64,000 nt of DNA from Pseudomonas pudica (lineage in GTDB: Bacteria > Pseudomonadota > Gammaproteobacteria > Pseudomonadales > Pseudomonadaceae). The notes beneath the pieces are model-generated. The model worked only from the letters and a program-made list of their open reading frames with translations. It had not been told where the DNA came from and ran no database searches. The translations under genes were made by a program, and so were the position numbers. Positions within the stretch are counted from its first letter, which is position 1, and each line of letters starts with the position of its first letter. The stretch lies in the NCBI RefSeq assembly GCF_015680405.1, contig NZ_JADLJS010000021.1, forward strand, positions 25,410 to 89,409. The letters are read 5' to 3'. Of this stretch, positions 34,807 through 43,533 are shown piece by piece.

Positions 34807-35288
34807 GCCTGTATGAAACCGTGCGCGACTTCCTCTACCGCGAAGCGCGCTACCTGGACGATGCCCAGTGGGACCAGTGGCTGGAGCTGTACGCCAGCGA
34901 CGCCAGCTTCTGGATGCCGAGCTGGGACGATGACGACACCCTTACCGAAGACCCACAAAGCGAAATCTCGCTGATCTGGTACGGCAACCGCGGCGGCCTG
35001 GAAGATCGGGTGTTCCGCATCAAGACCGAGCGCTCCAGTGCGACCGTGCCCGACACCCGTACCTCGCACAACATCAGCAACATCGAGATCGTCGAGCAGG
35101 CCGAGGGCAGCTGCCAGGTGCGGTTCAACTGGCACACCCTGAGCTTCCGCTACAAGACTACCGACAGTTACTTCGGCACCAGCTTCTACACCCTCGACCT
35201 GCGCGGCGAGCAGCCGCTGATCAAGGCCAAGAAAGTGGTGTTGAAGAACGACTACGTGCGCCAGGTCATCGACATCTACCACATCTGA
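34803..35288 (+). CDS. benB: Benzoate 1,2-dioxygenase, small (beta) subunit
   Basis: 161 residues with the NTF2/SnoaL-like fold of dioxygenase beta subunits (VRDFLYREARYLDDAQWDQW, LYASDASFWMPSW, RTSHNISNIEI). It gives structural support to BenA in the hexamer and probably affects substrate fit. The start overlaps the benA stop by 4 bases, and benC follows after 72 bases. No iron ligands are expected or present. Confidence 0.96.
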   Translation: MSLYETVRDFLYREARYLDDAQWDQWLELYASDASFWMPSWDDDDTLTEDPQSEISLIWYGNRGGLEDRVFRIKTERSSATVPDTRTSHNISNIEIVEQAEGSCQVRFNWHTLSFRYKTTDSYFGTSFYTLDLRGEQPLIKAKKVVLKNDYVRQVIDIYHI

Positions 35289-35360
35289 TCCAGGGTTTTG
35301 CGAGCGCTGCCCGGTGCGTCCTGCGACGCGCCGTGGCCCGGCTCGCCCGCGAGGTGCAAC

Positions 35361-36371
35361 ATGAGCTACCAGATCGCACTGAATTTCGAAGACGGGGTGA
35401 CCCGCTTCATCGAGGCCACCGGTCATGAAACCGTGGCCGATGCCGCCTACCGTCAGGGCATCAACATCCCGCTGGACTGCCGCGATGGCGCCTGCGGTAC
35501 CTGCAAGTGCAAGGCCGAGTCCGGGCGTTACGACCTGGGCGACAACTTCATCGAAGATGCCCTGAGCGAAGACGAAGTCGCCGAAGGCTACGTACTGACC
35601 TGCCAGATGCGCGCTGAAAGCGACTGTGTCATCCGCATCCCGGCCTCGTCGCAGCTGTGCAAGACCGAGCAGGCCAGTTTCAAGGCCGCCATCAGCGATG
35701 TCCGCCAGCTGTCGGCCAGCACCATTGCCCTGTCGATCAAGGGCGAGGCCCTCAGCCGCCTGGCCTTCCTGCCGGGGCAATATGTCAACCTCAAGGTGCC
35801 GGGCAGCGAGCAGAGCCGCGCCTATTCGTTCAGTTCGCTGCAGAAGGACGGCGAGGTCAGCTTCCTGATCCGCAACGTGCCGGGCGGGCTGATGAGCAAC
35901 TTTCTGACCAACCTGGCCAAGGCCGGCGACAGCATGACCCTGGCCGGGCCGCTGGGCAGTTTCTACCTGCGGCCGATCCAGCGCCCACTGCTGTTGCTGG
36001 CTGGTGGCACCGGCCTGGCGCCGTTCACGGCGATGCTGGAGAAGATCGCCGAGCAGGGCAGCGAGCACCCGCTGCACCTGATCTACGGCGTGACCAACGA
36101 CTTCGACCTGGTCGAGCTCGACCGCCTGCAGGCGCTGGCGGCGCGCATCCCCAACTTCACCTTCAGCGCCTGCGTGGCCAACCCGGACAGCCAGTACCCG
36201 CGCAAGGGCTACGTGACCCAGCACATCGAACCGCGCCACCTCAACGACGGCGATGTGGATGTGTACCTGTGCGGCCCGCCACCAATGGTGGAGGCGGTCA
36301 GCCAGTACGTGCGCGAGCAGGGCATTACCCCGGCGAACTTCTACTACGAGAAGTTCGCGGCGGCGGCCTGA
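35361..36371 (+). CDS. benC: Benzoate 1,2-dioxygenase electron-transfer component (ferredoxin-NAD reductase)
   Basis: 336 residues. An N-terminal plant-type [2Fe-2S] ferredoxin domain (about 1-95) has cysteines in CRDGACGTCKC and YVLTCQM. An FAD domain follows (FLPGQYVNLKVPG, SRAYSFSS) and then the NADH domain (LLLAGGTGLAPFTAMLEKIA, DVYLCGPPPMVEAV). It passes electrons from NADH through FAD and the iron-sulfur centre to BenA. The ATG at 35361 follows GAGGTG. The upstream stretch in frame from 35298 is not conserved. Confidence 0.96.
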   Translation: MSYQIALNFEDGVTRFIEATGHETVADAAYRQGINIPLDCRDGACGTCKCKAESGRYDLGDNFIEDALSEDEVAEGYVLTCQMRAESDCVIRIPASSQLCKTEQASFKAAISDVRQLSASTIALSIKGEALSRLAFLPGQYVNLKVPGSEQSRAYSFSSLQKDGEVSFLIRNVPGGLMSNFLTNLAKAGDSMTLAGPLGSFYLRPIQRPLLLLAGGTGLAPFTAMLEKIAEQGSEHPLHLIYGVTNDFDLVELDRLQALAARIPNFTFSACVANPDSQYPRKGYVTQHIEPRHLNDGDVDVYLCGPPPMVEAVSQYVREQGITPANFYYEKFAAAA

Positions 36372-36399
36372 TTCCTTTTATTCCAAGTAATACGCCGAC

Positions 36400-36490
36400 C
36401 CTGTGGGAGCGGGCGTGCCCGCGAAGAGGCCAGCAGGTTCAACAACTTTGTCTGGTCGGACGCATTCGCGGGCATGCCCGCTCCCACAGG
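36400..36490. repeat. REP pair between benC and benD
   Basis: A forward unit (36400-36431, CTGTGGGAGCGGGCGTGCCC...) and an inverted unit (36463-36490) face away from each other across about 31 bases, inside the ben operon. A hairpin here could lower expression of the genes from benD onwards or protect the upstream mRNA. Confidence 0.85.
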
Positions 36491-36516
36491 AACTGTGGCG
36501 AACCGGAGAGATGGAT

Positions 36517-37278
36517 ATGAACAACCGATTCCAAGGCAAGGTCGCCATGGTCACCGGTGCCGCCCAGGGCATCGGCCGTGGCGTGTGCTGGCGGCTCAAG
36601 GCCGAAGGCGCACAGGTGGTCGCGGTAGACCGCTCCGAACTGGTTCACGAACTGGCCGGCGAGGGCATGCTCACCCTCACCGCCGACCTGGAACAACACG
36701 GCGACTGCACCCGGGTCATGGCCAGCGCGGTTGAAGCATTCGGCCGCCTCGACATCCTGGTCAACAATGTCGGCGGCACCATCTGGGCCAAGCCCTTCGA
36801 ACACTACGAAGTGGACCAGATCGAAGCCGAAGTACGCCGCTCGTTGTTCCCCACCTTGTGGTGCTGCCATGCCGCTCTGCCGTACATGCTCGAACGCGGC
36901 AGCGGCGCCATCGTCAACGTCTCGTCCATCGCCACCCGTGGCGTCAACCGAGTGCCCTATGGCGCGGCCAAGGGCGGCGTCAACGCGCTGACTGCGTGCC
37001 TGGCCTTCGAAACCGCCGGCCGGGGCATCCGGGTCAACGCCACCGCTCCCGGCGGCACCGAAGCGCCACCCCGGCGCGTGCCGCGCAACACCGCCGAGCA
37101 GACCGAACAGGAAAGGCACTGGTACCAGCAGATCGTCGACCAGACCCTCGACAGCAGCCTGATGCACCGCTACGGCAGCATCGACGAGCAGGTGGGCGCG
37201 ATCCTGTTCCTGGCTTCCGACGAAGCCTCGTACATCACCGGCGTGACCTTGCCGGTAGGGGGCGGCGACCTCGGCTGA
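36517..37278 (+). CDS. benD: 1,6-dihydroxycyclohexa-2,4-diene-1-carboxylate dehydrogenase
   Basis: 253 residues of the short-chain dehydrogenase family. The nucleotide motif is VTGAAQGIGRG, NNVGG follows, and the catalytic Ser-Tyr-Lys is in NVSSIATRGVNRVPYGAAKG. It oxidises the benzoate cis-diol with loss of CO2, giving catechol and NADH. The ATG at 36517 is chosen because GGAGA lies 8 bases upstream; another at 36511 is too close. It follows a REP pair and precedes benK by 58 bases. Confidence 0.96.
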   Translation: MNNRFQGKVAMVTGAAQGIGRGVCWRLKAEGAQVVAVDRSELVHELAGEGMLTLTADLEQHGDCTRVMASAVEAFGRLDILVNNVGGTIWAKPFEHYEVDQIEAEVRRSLFPTLWCCHAALPYMLERGSGAIVNVSSIATRGVNRVPYGAAKGGVNALTACLAFETAGRGIRVNATAPGGTEAPPRRVPRNTAEQTEQERHWYQQIVDQTLDSSLMHRYGSIDEQVGAILFLASDEASYITGVTLPVGGGDLG

Positions 37279-37336
37279 GCGACACCCACAAGGCAAAGAG
37301 CTTTCTTTCACAACAAAAACAAGAGCGACAGATGCC

Positions 37337-38686
37337 ATGCGAACCCTTGACGTACACCCGATCATCGATAACGCGCGCTTTACCCCGTTCCACTGGATGG
37401 TCATGGCCTGGTGCGGCCTGCTGCTGATCTTCGACGGCTATGACCTGTTCATCTACGGCGTGGTACTGCCGGTCATCATGAAAGAGTGGGGCCTGACCCC
37501 GTTGCAGGCCGGTGCATTGGGCAGCTATGCACTGTTCGGCATGATGTTCGGCGCACTGGCCTTCGGCAGCCTGGCCGATCGCATCGGGCGCAAGAAGGGT
37601 ATCGCCATCTGTTTCGCCTTGTTCTCCGGGGCAACGATCCTCAACGGGTTTGCCAGCAACCCGAGCGAGTTCGGCATCTACCGTTTCGTTGCTGGCCTTG
37701 GCTGTGGCGGCCTGATGCCCAACGCCGTGGCACTGATGAACGAGTACGCGCCCAAGCGCCTGCGCAGCACGCTGGTGGCGATCATGTTCAGTGGCTACTC
37801 GCTGGGCGGCATGCTCTCGGCGGGTGTCGGCATCTTCATGCTGCCGCGTTTCGGCTGGGAATCGATGTTCTTCGCCGCAGCGGTGCCACTGCTGCTGTTG
37901 CCGGTGATCCTGTACTACCTCCCTGAATCGATCGGTTTCCTGGTACGCCAGGGCCGTAAAGACGAGGCCCGCAAGCTGCTCAAGCGGCTGGACCCGGATT
38001 GCGACGTGCAACCTGACGATGTACTGGTCGCTCCTGTGGGAGCGGGCTTGTCCCGCGAAAGGGCCGGCAAGTTCACCGCTGTAGTCGAACTGTTCCGCAA
38101 CGGCCTGGCCATTCGCACCCTTGCGCTGTGGTTGGCGTTCTTCTGCTGCCTGCTGATGGTCTACGCGCTCAGTTCCTGGCTGCCGAAGCTGATGGCCAAC
38201 GCCGGCTACAGCCTGGGCTCGAGCCTGTCGTTCCTGCTGGCGCTGAACTTCGGTGGCATGGCCGGGGCGATCCTCGGCGGCTGGCTGGGCGACCGCTACA
38301 ACCTGGTCAAGGTCAAGGTGGCGTTCTTCATTGCCGCCGCGCTGTCGATCAGCCTGCTGGGCGTCAACAGCCCGATGCCGGTGCTGTACCTGCTGATCTT
38401 CATTGCCGGCGCCACCACCATCGGCACGCAGATCCTGCTGTATGCCGGCGCCGCCCAGCTGTACGGGCTATCGGTGCGCTCCACCGGGCTGGGCTGGGCC
38501 TCGGGCATCGGCCGCAACGGCGCCATCGTCGGCCCGCTTCTGGGTGGTGCGCTGATGGGCATCAACCTGCCCCTGCAACTCAACTTCATCGCCTTCGCCA
38601 TCCCCGGCGCAATTGCCGCGCTGGCCATGGCCGTGCACCTGGCCAGCGGCCGTCGGCATGCCCAGGCCATTGCGGCGCAGGCGTAA
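37337..38686 (+). CDS. benK: Benzoate MFS transporter (aromatic acid:H+ symporter)
   Basis: 449 residues with twelve predicted membrane helices. The family signatures are present: LLIFDGYDLFIYGVVLP in helix 1, GSLADRIGRKKG in the loop 2-3, GFRVAG-like YRFVAGLGCGGLMPN and GGWLGDRYN in the loop 8-9. It should bring benzoate into the cytoplasm with protons. A full-length REP unit (38032-38068) is read in frame within the central cytoplasmic loop and encodes roughly residues 232-244 (VAPVGAGLSRERAGK), which are unlike usual transporter loop sequence. The frame is kept and no stop arises, so the protein is probably still made. Confidence 0.93.
   Translation: MRTLDVHPIIDNARFTPFHWMVMAWCGLLLIFDGYDLFIYGVVLPVIMKEWGLTPLQAGALGSYALFGMMFGALAFGSLADRIGRKKGIAICFALFSGATILNGFASNPSEFGIYRFVAGLGCGGLMPNAVALMNEYAPKRLRSTLVAIMFSGYSLGGMLSAGVGIFMLPRFGWESMFFAAAVPLLLLPVILYYLPESIGFLVRQGRKDEARKLLKRLDPDCDVQPDDVLVAPVGAGLSRERAGKFTAVVELFRNGLAIRTLALWLAFFCCLLMVYALSSWLPKLMANAGYSLGSSLSFLLALNFGGMAGAILGGWLGDRYNLVKVKVAFFIAAALSISLLGVNSPMPVLYLLIFIAGATTIGTQILLYAGAAQLYGLSVRSTGLGWASGIGRNGAIVGPLLGGALMGINLPLQLNFIAFAIPGAIAALAMAVHLASGRRHAQAIAAQA
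38032..38068 (+). repeat. REP unit inside the benK coding sequence
   Basis: CTGTGGGAGCGGGCTTGTCC followed by CGCGAAAGGGCCGG is a standard REP unit and is translated in frame in the loop between transmembrane helices 6 and 7 of BenK. All other complete REP units in the window are intergenic. Confidence 0.9.
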
Positions 38687-38716
38687 CTCCAGAACAACAA
38701 CATGAGGTAACCCACC

Positions 38717-39631
38717 ATGACCGTGAAAATTTCCCACACTGCCGAGGTACAGCAGTTCTTCGAAGAGGCCGCGGGCTTTGGCAACGATGCCGGCAGCCCG
38801 CGCCTGAAGCGCATTGTGCAGCGCCTGCTGCAAGACACCGCGCGGCTGATCGAAGACCTGGAAATCAGCGAGGACGAGTTCTGGCATGCCGTCGACTACC
38901 TCAACCGCCTGGGCGGCCGTGGTGAAGCCGGGCTGCTGGTGGCGGGGTTGGGCATCGAACACTTCCTCGACCTGCTGCAGGATGCCAAAGACCAGCAGGC
39001 AGGCCTGGTCGGCGGCACCCCACGCACCATCGAAGGCCCGCTGTACGTGGCCGGTGCGCCCATCGCCGAAGGTGAAGTGCGCATGGACGACGGTAGCGAG
39101 GAGGGCGTTGCCACGCTGATGTACCTGGAGGGCCGGGTGCTCGACCCGCAAGGCCGGCCACTGCCGGGGGCCACGGTCGACCTGTGGCATGCCAATACCC
39201 GTGGCACTTATTCGTTCTTCGACCAGAGCCAGTCCGAGTACAACCTGCGCCGGCGCATCGTCACCGATGCCCAAGGGCGCTACCGCGCACGCTCCATCGT
39301 GCCATCAGGCTACGGCTGCGACCCGCAGGGGCCGACCCAGGAGTGCCTGGACCTGCTGGGCCGCCATGGCCAGCGCCCGGCGCATGTGCACTTCTTCATC
39401 TCGGCGCCTGGGCACCGGCACCTGACCACGCAGATCAACCTGGCCGGGGACAAGTACCTGTGGGATGACTTTGCCTATGCCACGCGCGATGGGCTGGTGG
39501 GCGAGGTGGTGTTCGTCGAGGGCGAGGCGGGGCGGCATGCCGAGTTGAAGTTCGACTTCCAGTTGCAGCGGGCCCAGGGCGGTGCGGATGAGCAGCGCAG
39601 TGGGCGGCCGCGGGCTTTGCAGGAGGCCTGA
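38717..39631 (+). CDS. catA: Catechol 1,2-dioxygenase (intradiol)
   Basis: 304 residues. The Fe(III) ligands are visible by alignment with known catechol 1,2-dioxygenases: Tyr165 in NTRGTYSFFD, Tyr199 in VPSGYGCDP, and His223 and His225 in RPAHVHFF. The N-terminal helical linker (about residues 1-100) serves dimerisation. It splits catechol to cis,cis-muconate in the cytoplasm. Its place inside the ben operon, without catB or catC here, suggests that it is a second catA copy that prevents catechol build-up when benzoate flux is high; this is the reported role of such copies in P. putida. A REP pair follows. Confidence 0.95.
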   Translation: MTVKISHTAEVQQFFEEAAGFGNDAGSPRLKRIVQRLLQDTARLIEDLEISEDEFWHAVDYLNRLGGRGEAGLLVAGLGIEHFLDLLQDAKDQQAGLVGGTPRTIEGPLYVAGAPIAEGEVRMDDGSEEGVATLMYLEGRVLDPQGRPLPGATVDLWHANTRGTYSFFDQSQSEYNLRRRIVTDAQGRYRARSIVPSGYGCDPQGPTQECLDLLGRHGQRPAHVHFFISAPGHRHLTTQINLAGDKYLWDDFAYATRDGLVGEVVFVEGEAGRHAELKFDFQLQRAQGGADEQRSGRPRALQEA

Positions 39632-39636
39632 AGCCT

Positions 39637-39718
39637 TATCGCCGGCAAGCCAGCTCCCACAGGATCACCACAGGGCTGAAACCTGTGACCTCTGTGGGAG
39701 CTGGCTCGCCGGCGATCA
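39637..39718. repeat. Inverted REP-like pair (ATCGCCGGCAAGCCAGCTCC class)
   Basis: Units at 39637-39663 (ATCGCCGGCAAGCCAGCTCC...) and 39691-39718 (TGTGGGAGCTGGCTCGCCGG...) are inverted copies, between catA and benE. Confidence 0.85.
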
Positions 39719-39762
39719 AGGGCACACAGCCCTTGCCATAGATCACCGATGCGAGAGGTGCC

Positions 39763-40962
39763 ATGAAAACCCTGATCAAGGACAGTTCACTGTCCGCCAT
39801 CGTCGCCGGCTGCATCGCCACGATGATCTCCTACGCAGGCCCCCTGGTGATCATCTTCCACGCCGCAGAAGCCGCCGGCCTGTCCCATCGGCAACTGTCC
39901 TCCTGGGTCTGGGCAGTGTCCATGGGCAGCGCCGTGCTTGGCGCGCTGCTCAGCCTGCGCTATCGGGTGCCGGTGGTGATCGCCTGGTCGATACCAGGCT
40001 CGGCGCTGCTGGTCACCGCCTTGCCGCAACTGGGCCTGGAACAGGCCGTTGGCGCCTACCTGGTGGCCAACCTGGTTTTGCTGCTGATAGGCATCAGCGG
40101 GGCCTTCGACCGCATCATCGCGCGCCTGCCGGGCTCCATCGCCGCCGGCATGCAGGCCGGCATCCTGTTCAGCTTCGGCATCGAGGTGTTCCGCGCCTTG
40201 CCGGTGCAACCGCTGCTGGTCGTGGCAATGTTCGTCACCTACGTGCTGATGCGCCGGGTGCAGCCGCGCTACGCCGTGGCGGCGGTGCTGTGCGTGGGCA
40301 CGGTGGTGACCGTCGTCAGCGGGGCGTTTCGCAGCGAGGCGTTGGTGCTGGAGCTGGCGTCGCCGCAGTGGGTCATCCCGCAGTTCAGCCTGGAAGCGGT
40401 ATTCAGCCTGGCACTGCCAATGGTGCTGGTGGCCCTGACCGGGCAGTTCATGCCGGGCATGGCGGTGCTGCGCAACGCCGGCTACCCCACGCCTGCCAGC
40501 CCGATCATCAGTGCCAGCGCGCTGGCCGGTGCCGCGCTGGCGCCGTTCGGTTGCCACGGGCTGAACCTGGCGGCGGTCACCGCCAGCCTGTGCACTGGCC
40601 ATGAAGCCCATGAAAACCCACGGCGGCGCTATGTCGCGGCGGTGGCTGGCAGTGCGCTGTACCTGCTGCTGGGGATCGCCGGGGCCACGCTGATGTCGCT
40701 GTTCGCAGCATTCCCCGCTGCCCTGATCGCCGCCCTGGCCGGGCTGGCGCTGCATGGTGCCATCAGCGAAGCCCTGGCCCGCAGCCTGGCGGAACCAACC
40801 GAGCGCGATGCCGGGTTGTTCACCTTCCTGGTCACCGCTTCGGGGGTGGCCTTCCTGGGCCTGTCGGCAGCGTTCTGGGGCCTGCTGTTCGGCCTGCTGA
40901 GCCATGGGTTGCTCAGGCTGCGCCAGCCACGAGCCCGGGAGGTGCTGCGCCGTACCCCATGA
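39763..40962 (+). CDS. benE: Benzoate/H+ symporter BenE family
   Basis: 399 residues with 11-12 membrane helices typical of BenE proteins: SLSAIVAGCIATMISYAGPLVI at the start, PGSIAAGMQAGILFSFGIEVF, LPMVLVALTGQFMPGMAVLRNAGY and FGCHGLNLAAVTASLCTG with the family-typical CHG segment. It is a second inner-membrane benzoate importer beside BenK, probably with different affinity. GAGAGGTGCC precedes the start. It follows a REP pair and precedes benF by 54 bases. Confidence 0.95.
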   Translation: MKTLIKDSSLSAIVAGCIATMISYAGPLVIIFHAAEAAGLSHRQLSSWVWAVSMGSAVLGALLSLRYRVPVVIAWSIPGSALLVTALPQLGLEQAVGAYLVANLVLLLIGISGAFDRIIARLPGSIAAGMQAGILFSFGIEVFRALPVQPLLVVAMFVTYVLMRRVQPRYAVAAVLCVGTVVTVVSGAFRSEALVLELASPQWVIPQFSLEAVFSLALPMVLVALTGQFMPGMAVLRNAGYPTPASPIISASALAGAALAPFGCHGLNLAAVTASLCTGHEAHENPRRRYVAAVAGSALYLLLGIAGATLMSLFAAFPAALIAALAGLALHGAISEALARSLAEPTERDAGLFTFLVTASGVAFLGLSAAFWGLLFGLLSHGLLRLRQPRAREVLRRTP

Positions 40963-41016
40963 ACCGTCGTGCTTCCAACGCTTTACCCATAAAAACAAGA
41001 TCAAGAGAGCTTCGGA

Positions 41017-42267
41017 ATGAACCACACCCCTTGCGTCGCCCTGGGCCTGACTTTGCTCAGCCAACCGTTGCTGGCCGCCGAAGGCGGCTTCTTCGAAGAT
41101 TCGAAGGCTACCCTGAGTGCCCGTAACTACTACTTCAGCCGCGACTTCTCCGACATCGTCGGGGCCAATCGGCAATCCAAGGCCGAGGAGTGGGCCCAGG
41201 GCTTCATCCTCGACTTCAAGTCGGGCTACACCCCGGGTACGGTCGGCTTTGGCATTGACGCCCTGGGCCTGCTGGGTATCAAGCTCGACAGCAGCCCCGA
41301 CCGTACCAACACCGGGTTGCTGCCGGTGCACGGGGATGGCCGCGCCGCCGACGAATACAGCCGCCTGGCGCCCACCTTCAAGGCACGGTTGTCCAAAACC
41401 GAATTGCGCGTCGGCGAACTGCAACCCAACCTGCCGGTGCTGACATTCAGCGACATCCGCCTGTTGCCACCGACCTACCAGGGCGCAAGCCTGAACTCGG
41501 CGGAAATCGATGGCCTGACCGTGCAGGCCGGGCACCTGAAAAGCACCCACCTGCGCAATGAAGGCGGTGACGGCAAGATGAACGCCATGCTCGGCCATGT
41601 GCCGATGCGCCAGGTAGAAAGCGATGCCTTCAACTACCTGGGCGGGGACTATGCGTTCAATGCCAACCAGAGCAGCGTCAGCCTGTGGTACGGGCAGTTG
41701 GAGGACATCTATGAACAGGGCTTTGTCGGCCTCAAGCACAGCAAGCCCGTAGGCAGCTGGGTGCTCAGCGCCAACCTGGGGTATTTCACTGCGCGCGAGG
41801 ATGGCGATGCGTTGCTCGGCAACATCGACAACCAGGCATTCTTCTCCATGTTCACTGCTCGGCATGGCGGGCACAGCTTCCATGCCGGCTACCAGGGCAT
41901 TTACGGCGACAGCCCGTTCCCACGGGTGTTCGCCAACATCTCGCCGCTGGGTAACGAAGTGCCGACCTATGAGTTCGCCTACACCGACGAACGCTCGTAC
42001 CAGGTGCGCTACGACTACAACTTCGCGGCCATGGGCGTACCGGGGCTGACCGCGACCGTACGCTACATAACCGGTAACAATGTCGACACTGGGCTGGGTT
42101 ACGAAGGGCGCGACCGCGAGCGCGACCTGGACATCGGTTACGCCGTGCAGGGCGGGGTGCTGAAGGGGCTGGGGATCAGGGTGCGCAATGCCATGGCCCG
42201 GTCCAACTACCGCAGCGACATCGACGAGAACCGTTTGACGCTGGTCTATACCTGGCAGTTGTTCTGA
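41017..42267 (+). CDS. benF: OprD-family outer membrane porin for benzoate
   Basis: 416 residues. A signal peptide (TPCVALGLTLLSQPLLAAEGG) precedes an 18-strand barrel of the OprD family: FFEDSKATLSARNYYFSRDF, QGFILDFKSGYTPGTVGFGIDALG, IRLLPPTYQGA, NYLGGDYAFN and the terminal LVYTWQLF. It lets benzoate cross the outer membrane. It is the last gene of the ben/cat set. The next gene starts after 177 bases with its own promoter-like region. Confidence 0.93.
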   Translation: MNHTPCVALGLTLLSQPLLAAEGGFFEDSKATLSARNYYFSRDFSDIVGANRQSKAEEWAQGFILDFKSGYTPGTVGFGIDALGLLGIKLDSSPDRTNTGLLPVHGDGRAADEYSRLAPTFKARLSKTELRVGELQPNLPVLTFSDIRLLPPTYQGASLNSAEIDGLTVQAGHLKSTHLRNEGGDGKMNAMLGHVPMRQVESDAFNYLGGDYAFNANQSSVSLWYGQLEDIYEQGFVGLKHSKPVGSWVLSANLGYFTAREDGDALLGNIDNQAFFSMFTARHGGHSFHAGYQGIYGDSPFPRVFANISPLGNEVPTYEFAYTDERSYQVRYDYNFAAMGVPGLTATVRYITGNNVDTGLGYEGRDRERDLDIGYAVQGGVLKGLGIRVRNAMARSNYRSDIDENRLTLVYTWQLF

Positions 42268-42444
42268 CGCATCCACAGGATGCCTGCGGGACCTCTGTGG
42301 GAGCGGATTGCTTACAATTTCAGTTATCTACGCGACGGCGCAGCCCAAAAGGGCTGGGCAACCTCCCAGAATGAACGCCCATAACCAAGGGAATTGCGCA
42401 TCAGGGCAGGATGAAGGTAGCTTCTGGAAACCACCTTTTCAGGA
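42268..42444. other. Intergenic region after benF
   Basis: A half REP unit (CCTCTGTGGGAGCGG, 42291-42305), an AT-rich promoter-like tract (TTGCTTACAATTTCAGTTAT) and a hairpin CAGCCC-AAAA-GGGCTG (42341-42356). It may both end the ben transcript and start the next. Confidence 0.5.
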
Positions 42445-43530
42445 ATGCCTCCCTTGGACTCCATCACCCAAGCCGTACTCGGCGCGGCCCTGCAAGGTAC
42501 CGTACTCGGCCGCATCCAGGGCCGCCGCTCTCTGCTGTATGGCGCGGCGCTGGGCACGCTTCCCGACCTGGACGTGATCATCCGCTACGCCGACCCGGTG
42601 TCGCAGATGACTTACCACCGCGGCTTTTCTCATTCCCTGTTCGTGCTCACCGGGCTGGCCTTGCTGCTGGCCTGGCTGGTCAACAGGTGCTGGCCAGACA
42701 AAGGCTATACCTTGCCCAGGCTGTTCCTGGCGTTCTGGCTGGTGCTGGTCACCCACCCGTTGCTCGACGCTTTCACGGTCTATGGCACGCAGTTGTTCTG
42801 GCCCTTGCAGGCTACCCCGGAAAGCTGGGCAGCGGTGTTCATCATCGACCCGGTCTACACCGTGCCGCTGCTGGCCGCAGTGATCTACGCAATCATCAAA
42901 GGGCTGACCAGCAAGGCTACGCAGCTGTTGACCTTGGCCCTGGTATTCAGCGCCTGCTACCTGGGTTTCGGCCTGGCCGGACGCATGGCGGCCGAGCAGC
43001 GTTTCCAGGCCGCCCTCGACCGCCAAGGTATCGCCGTCAGCCAGATACGTGCCGTGCCGATAGCCTTCAACAGCCTGGTCTGGCGGGTGCTGGCCAAGAC
43101 CCCGGAGGGCGATTACTACGAAGGCATCAGCAGTACGTTCGACCAGCAAGCGCCAGAAATGCAGCGTTTGCCGCGTAATCTGCAACTCGCGCAAGCGCTG
43201 GCCGGGAACCCGTTGCATCAGCGCTTGCGCTGGTTCACCGATGACTGGCTGCGCTACGACCAGGTCGGCGATGTGCTGGTGGTCAGCGACCTGCGCATGG
43301 GCATTCCGGGGAACTACACGTTCCGCTTCAAAATGGCCCACCGTGACAGCCAGGGGGACTGGATTGCCGATGTGCCGTCGATGTGGAAGGGTGCCGGGCC
43401 AGGGGCGGCATTAAACGGCGACGACCTGGTGCTGATCTGGCGACGGATCGTCGAACAGCAGCCACCTTTGCCGCTGGCTGCCTGGACCGATCGCTACCTG
43501 GGGCCCGCCACAGTCGAACCCGGGCGCTGA
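42445..43530 (+). CDS. Membrane-bound metal-dependent hydrolase (YdjM/LexA-binding family, DUF457)
   Basis: 361 residues. The family's metal motifs are clear in the N-terminal part: YGAALGTLPDLDVI, YHRGFSHSL and THPLLDAFTVYGTQL. About six membrane helices follow up to residue 180, then a soluble C-terminal domain (RVLAKTPEGDYYEGISSTFD, DWLRYDQVGDVLVVSDLRMG). Members are inner-membrane hydrolases, and most have no known substrate. It precedes a TraX-like gene by 3 bases, so the two are probably cotranscribed. Confidence 0.85.
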   Translation: MPPLDSITQAVLGAALQGTVLGRIQGRRSLLYGAALGTLPDLDVIIRYADPVSQMTYHRGFSHSLFVLTGLALLLAWLVNRCWPDKGYTLPRLFLAFWLVLVTHPLLDAFTVYGTQLFWPLQATPESWAAVFIIDPVYTVPLLAAVIYAIIKGLTSKATQLLTLALVFSACYLGFGLAGRMAAEQRFQAALDRQGIAVSQIRAVPIAFNSLVWRVLAKTPEGDYYEGISSTFDQQAPEMQRLPRNLQLAQALAGNPLHQRLRWFTDDWLRYDQVGDVLVVSDLRMGIPGNYTFRFKMAHRDSQGDWIADVPSMWKGAGPGAALNGDDLVLIWRRIVEQQPPLPLAAWTDRYLGPATVEPGR

Positions 43531-43533
43531 GGC

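Noticed and set aside
32719..36239. Long minus-strand open frames (up to 694 codons) opposite benR, benA, benB and benC
   Set aside because: They mirror conserved plus-strand ben genes and contain no recognisable domain.
39787..42276. An 829-codon open frame on the minus strand opposite benE and benF
   Set aside because: It is a shadow of high-GC third positions in benE and benF, whose protein families are clear on the plus strand; its composition (His/Gln-rich) is not that of a protein.
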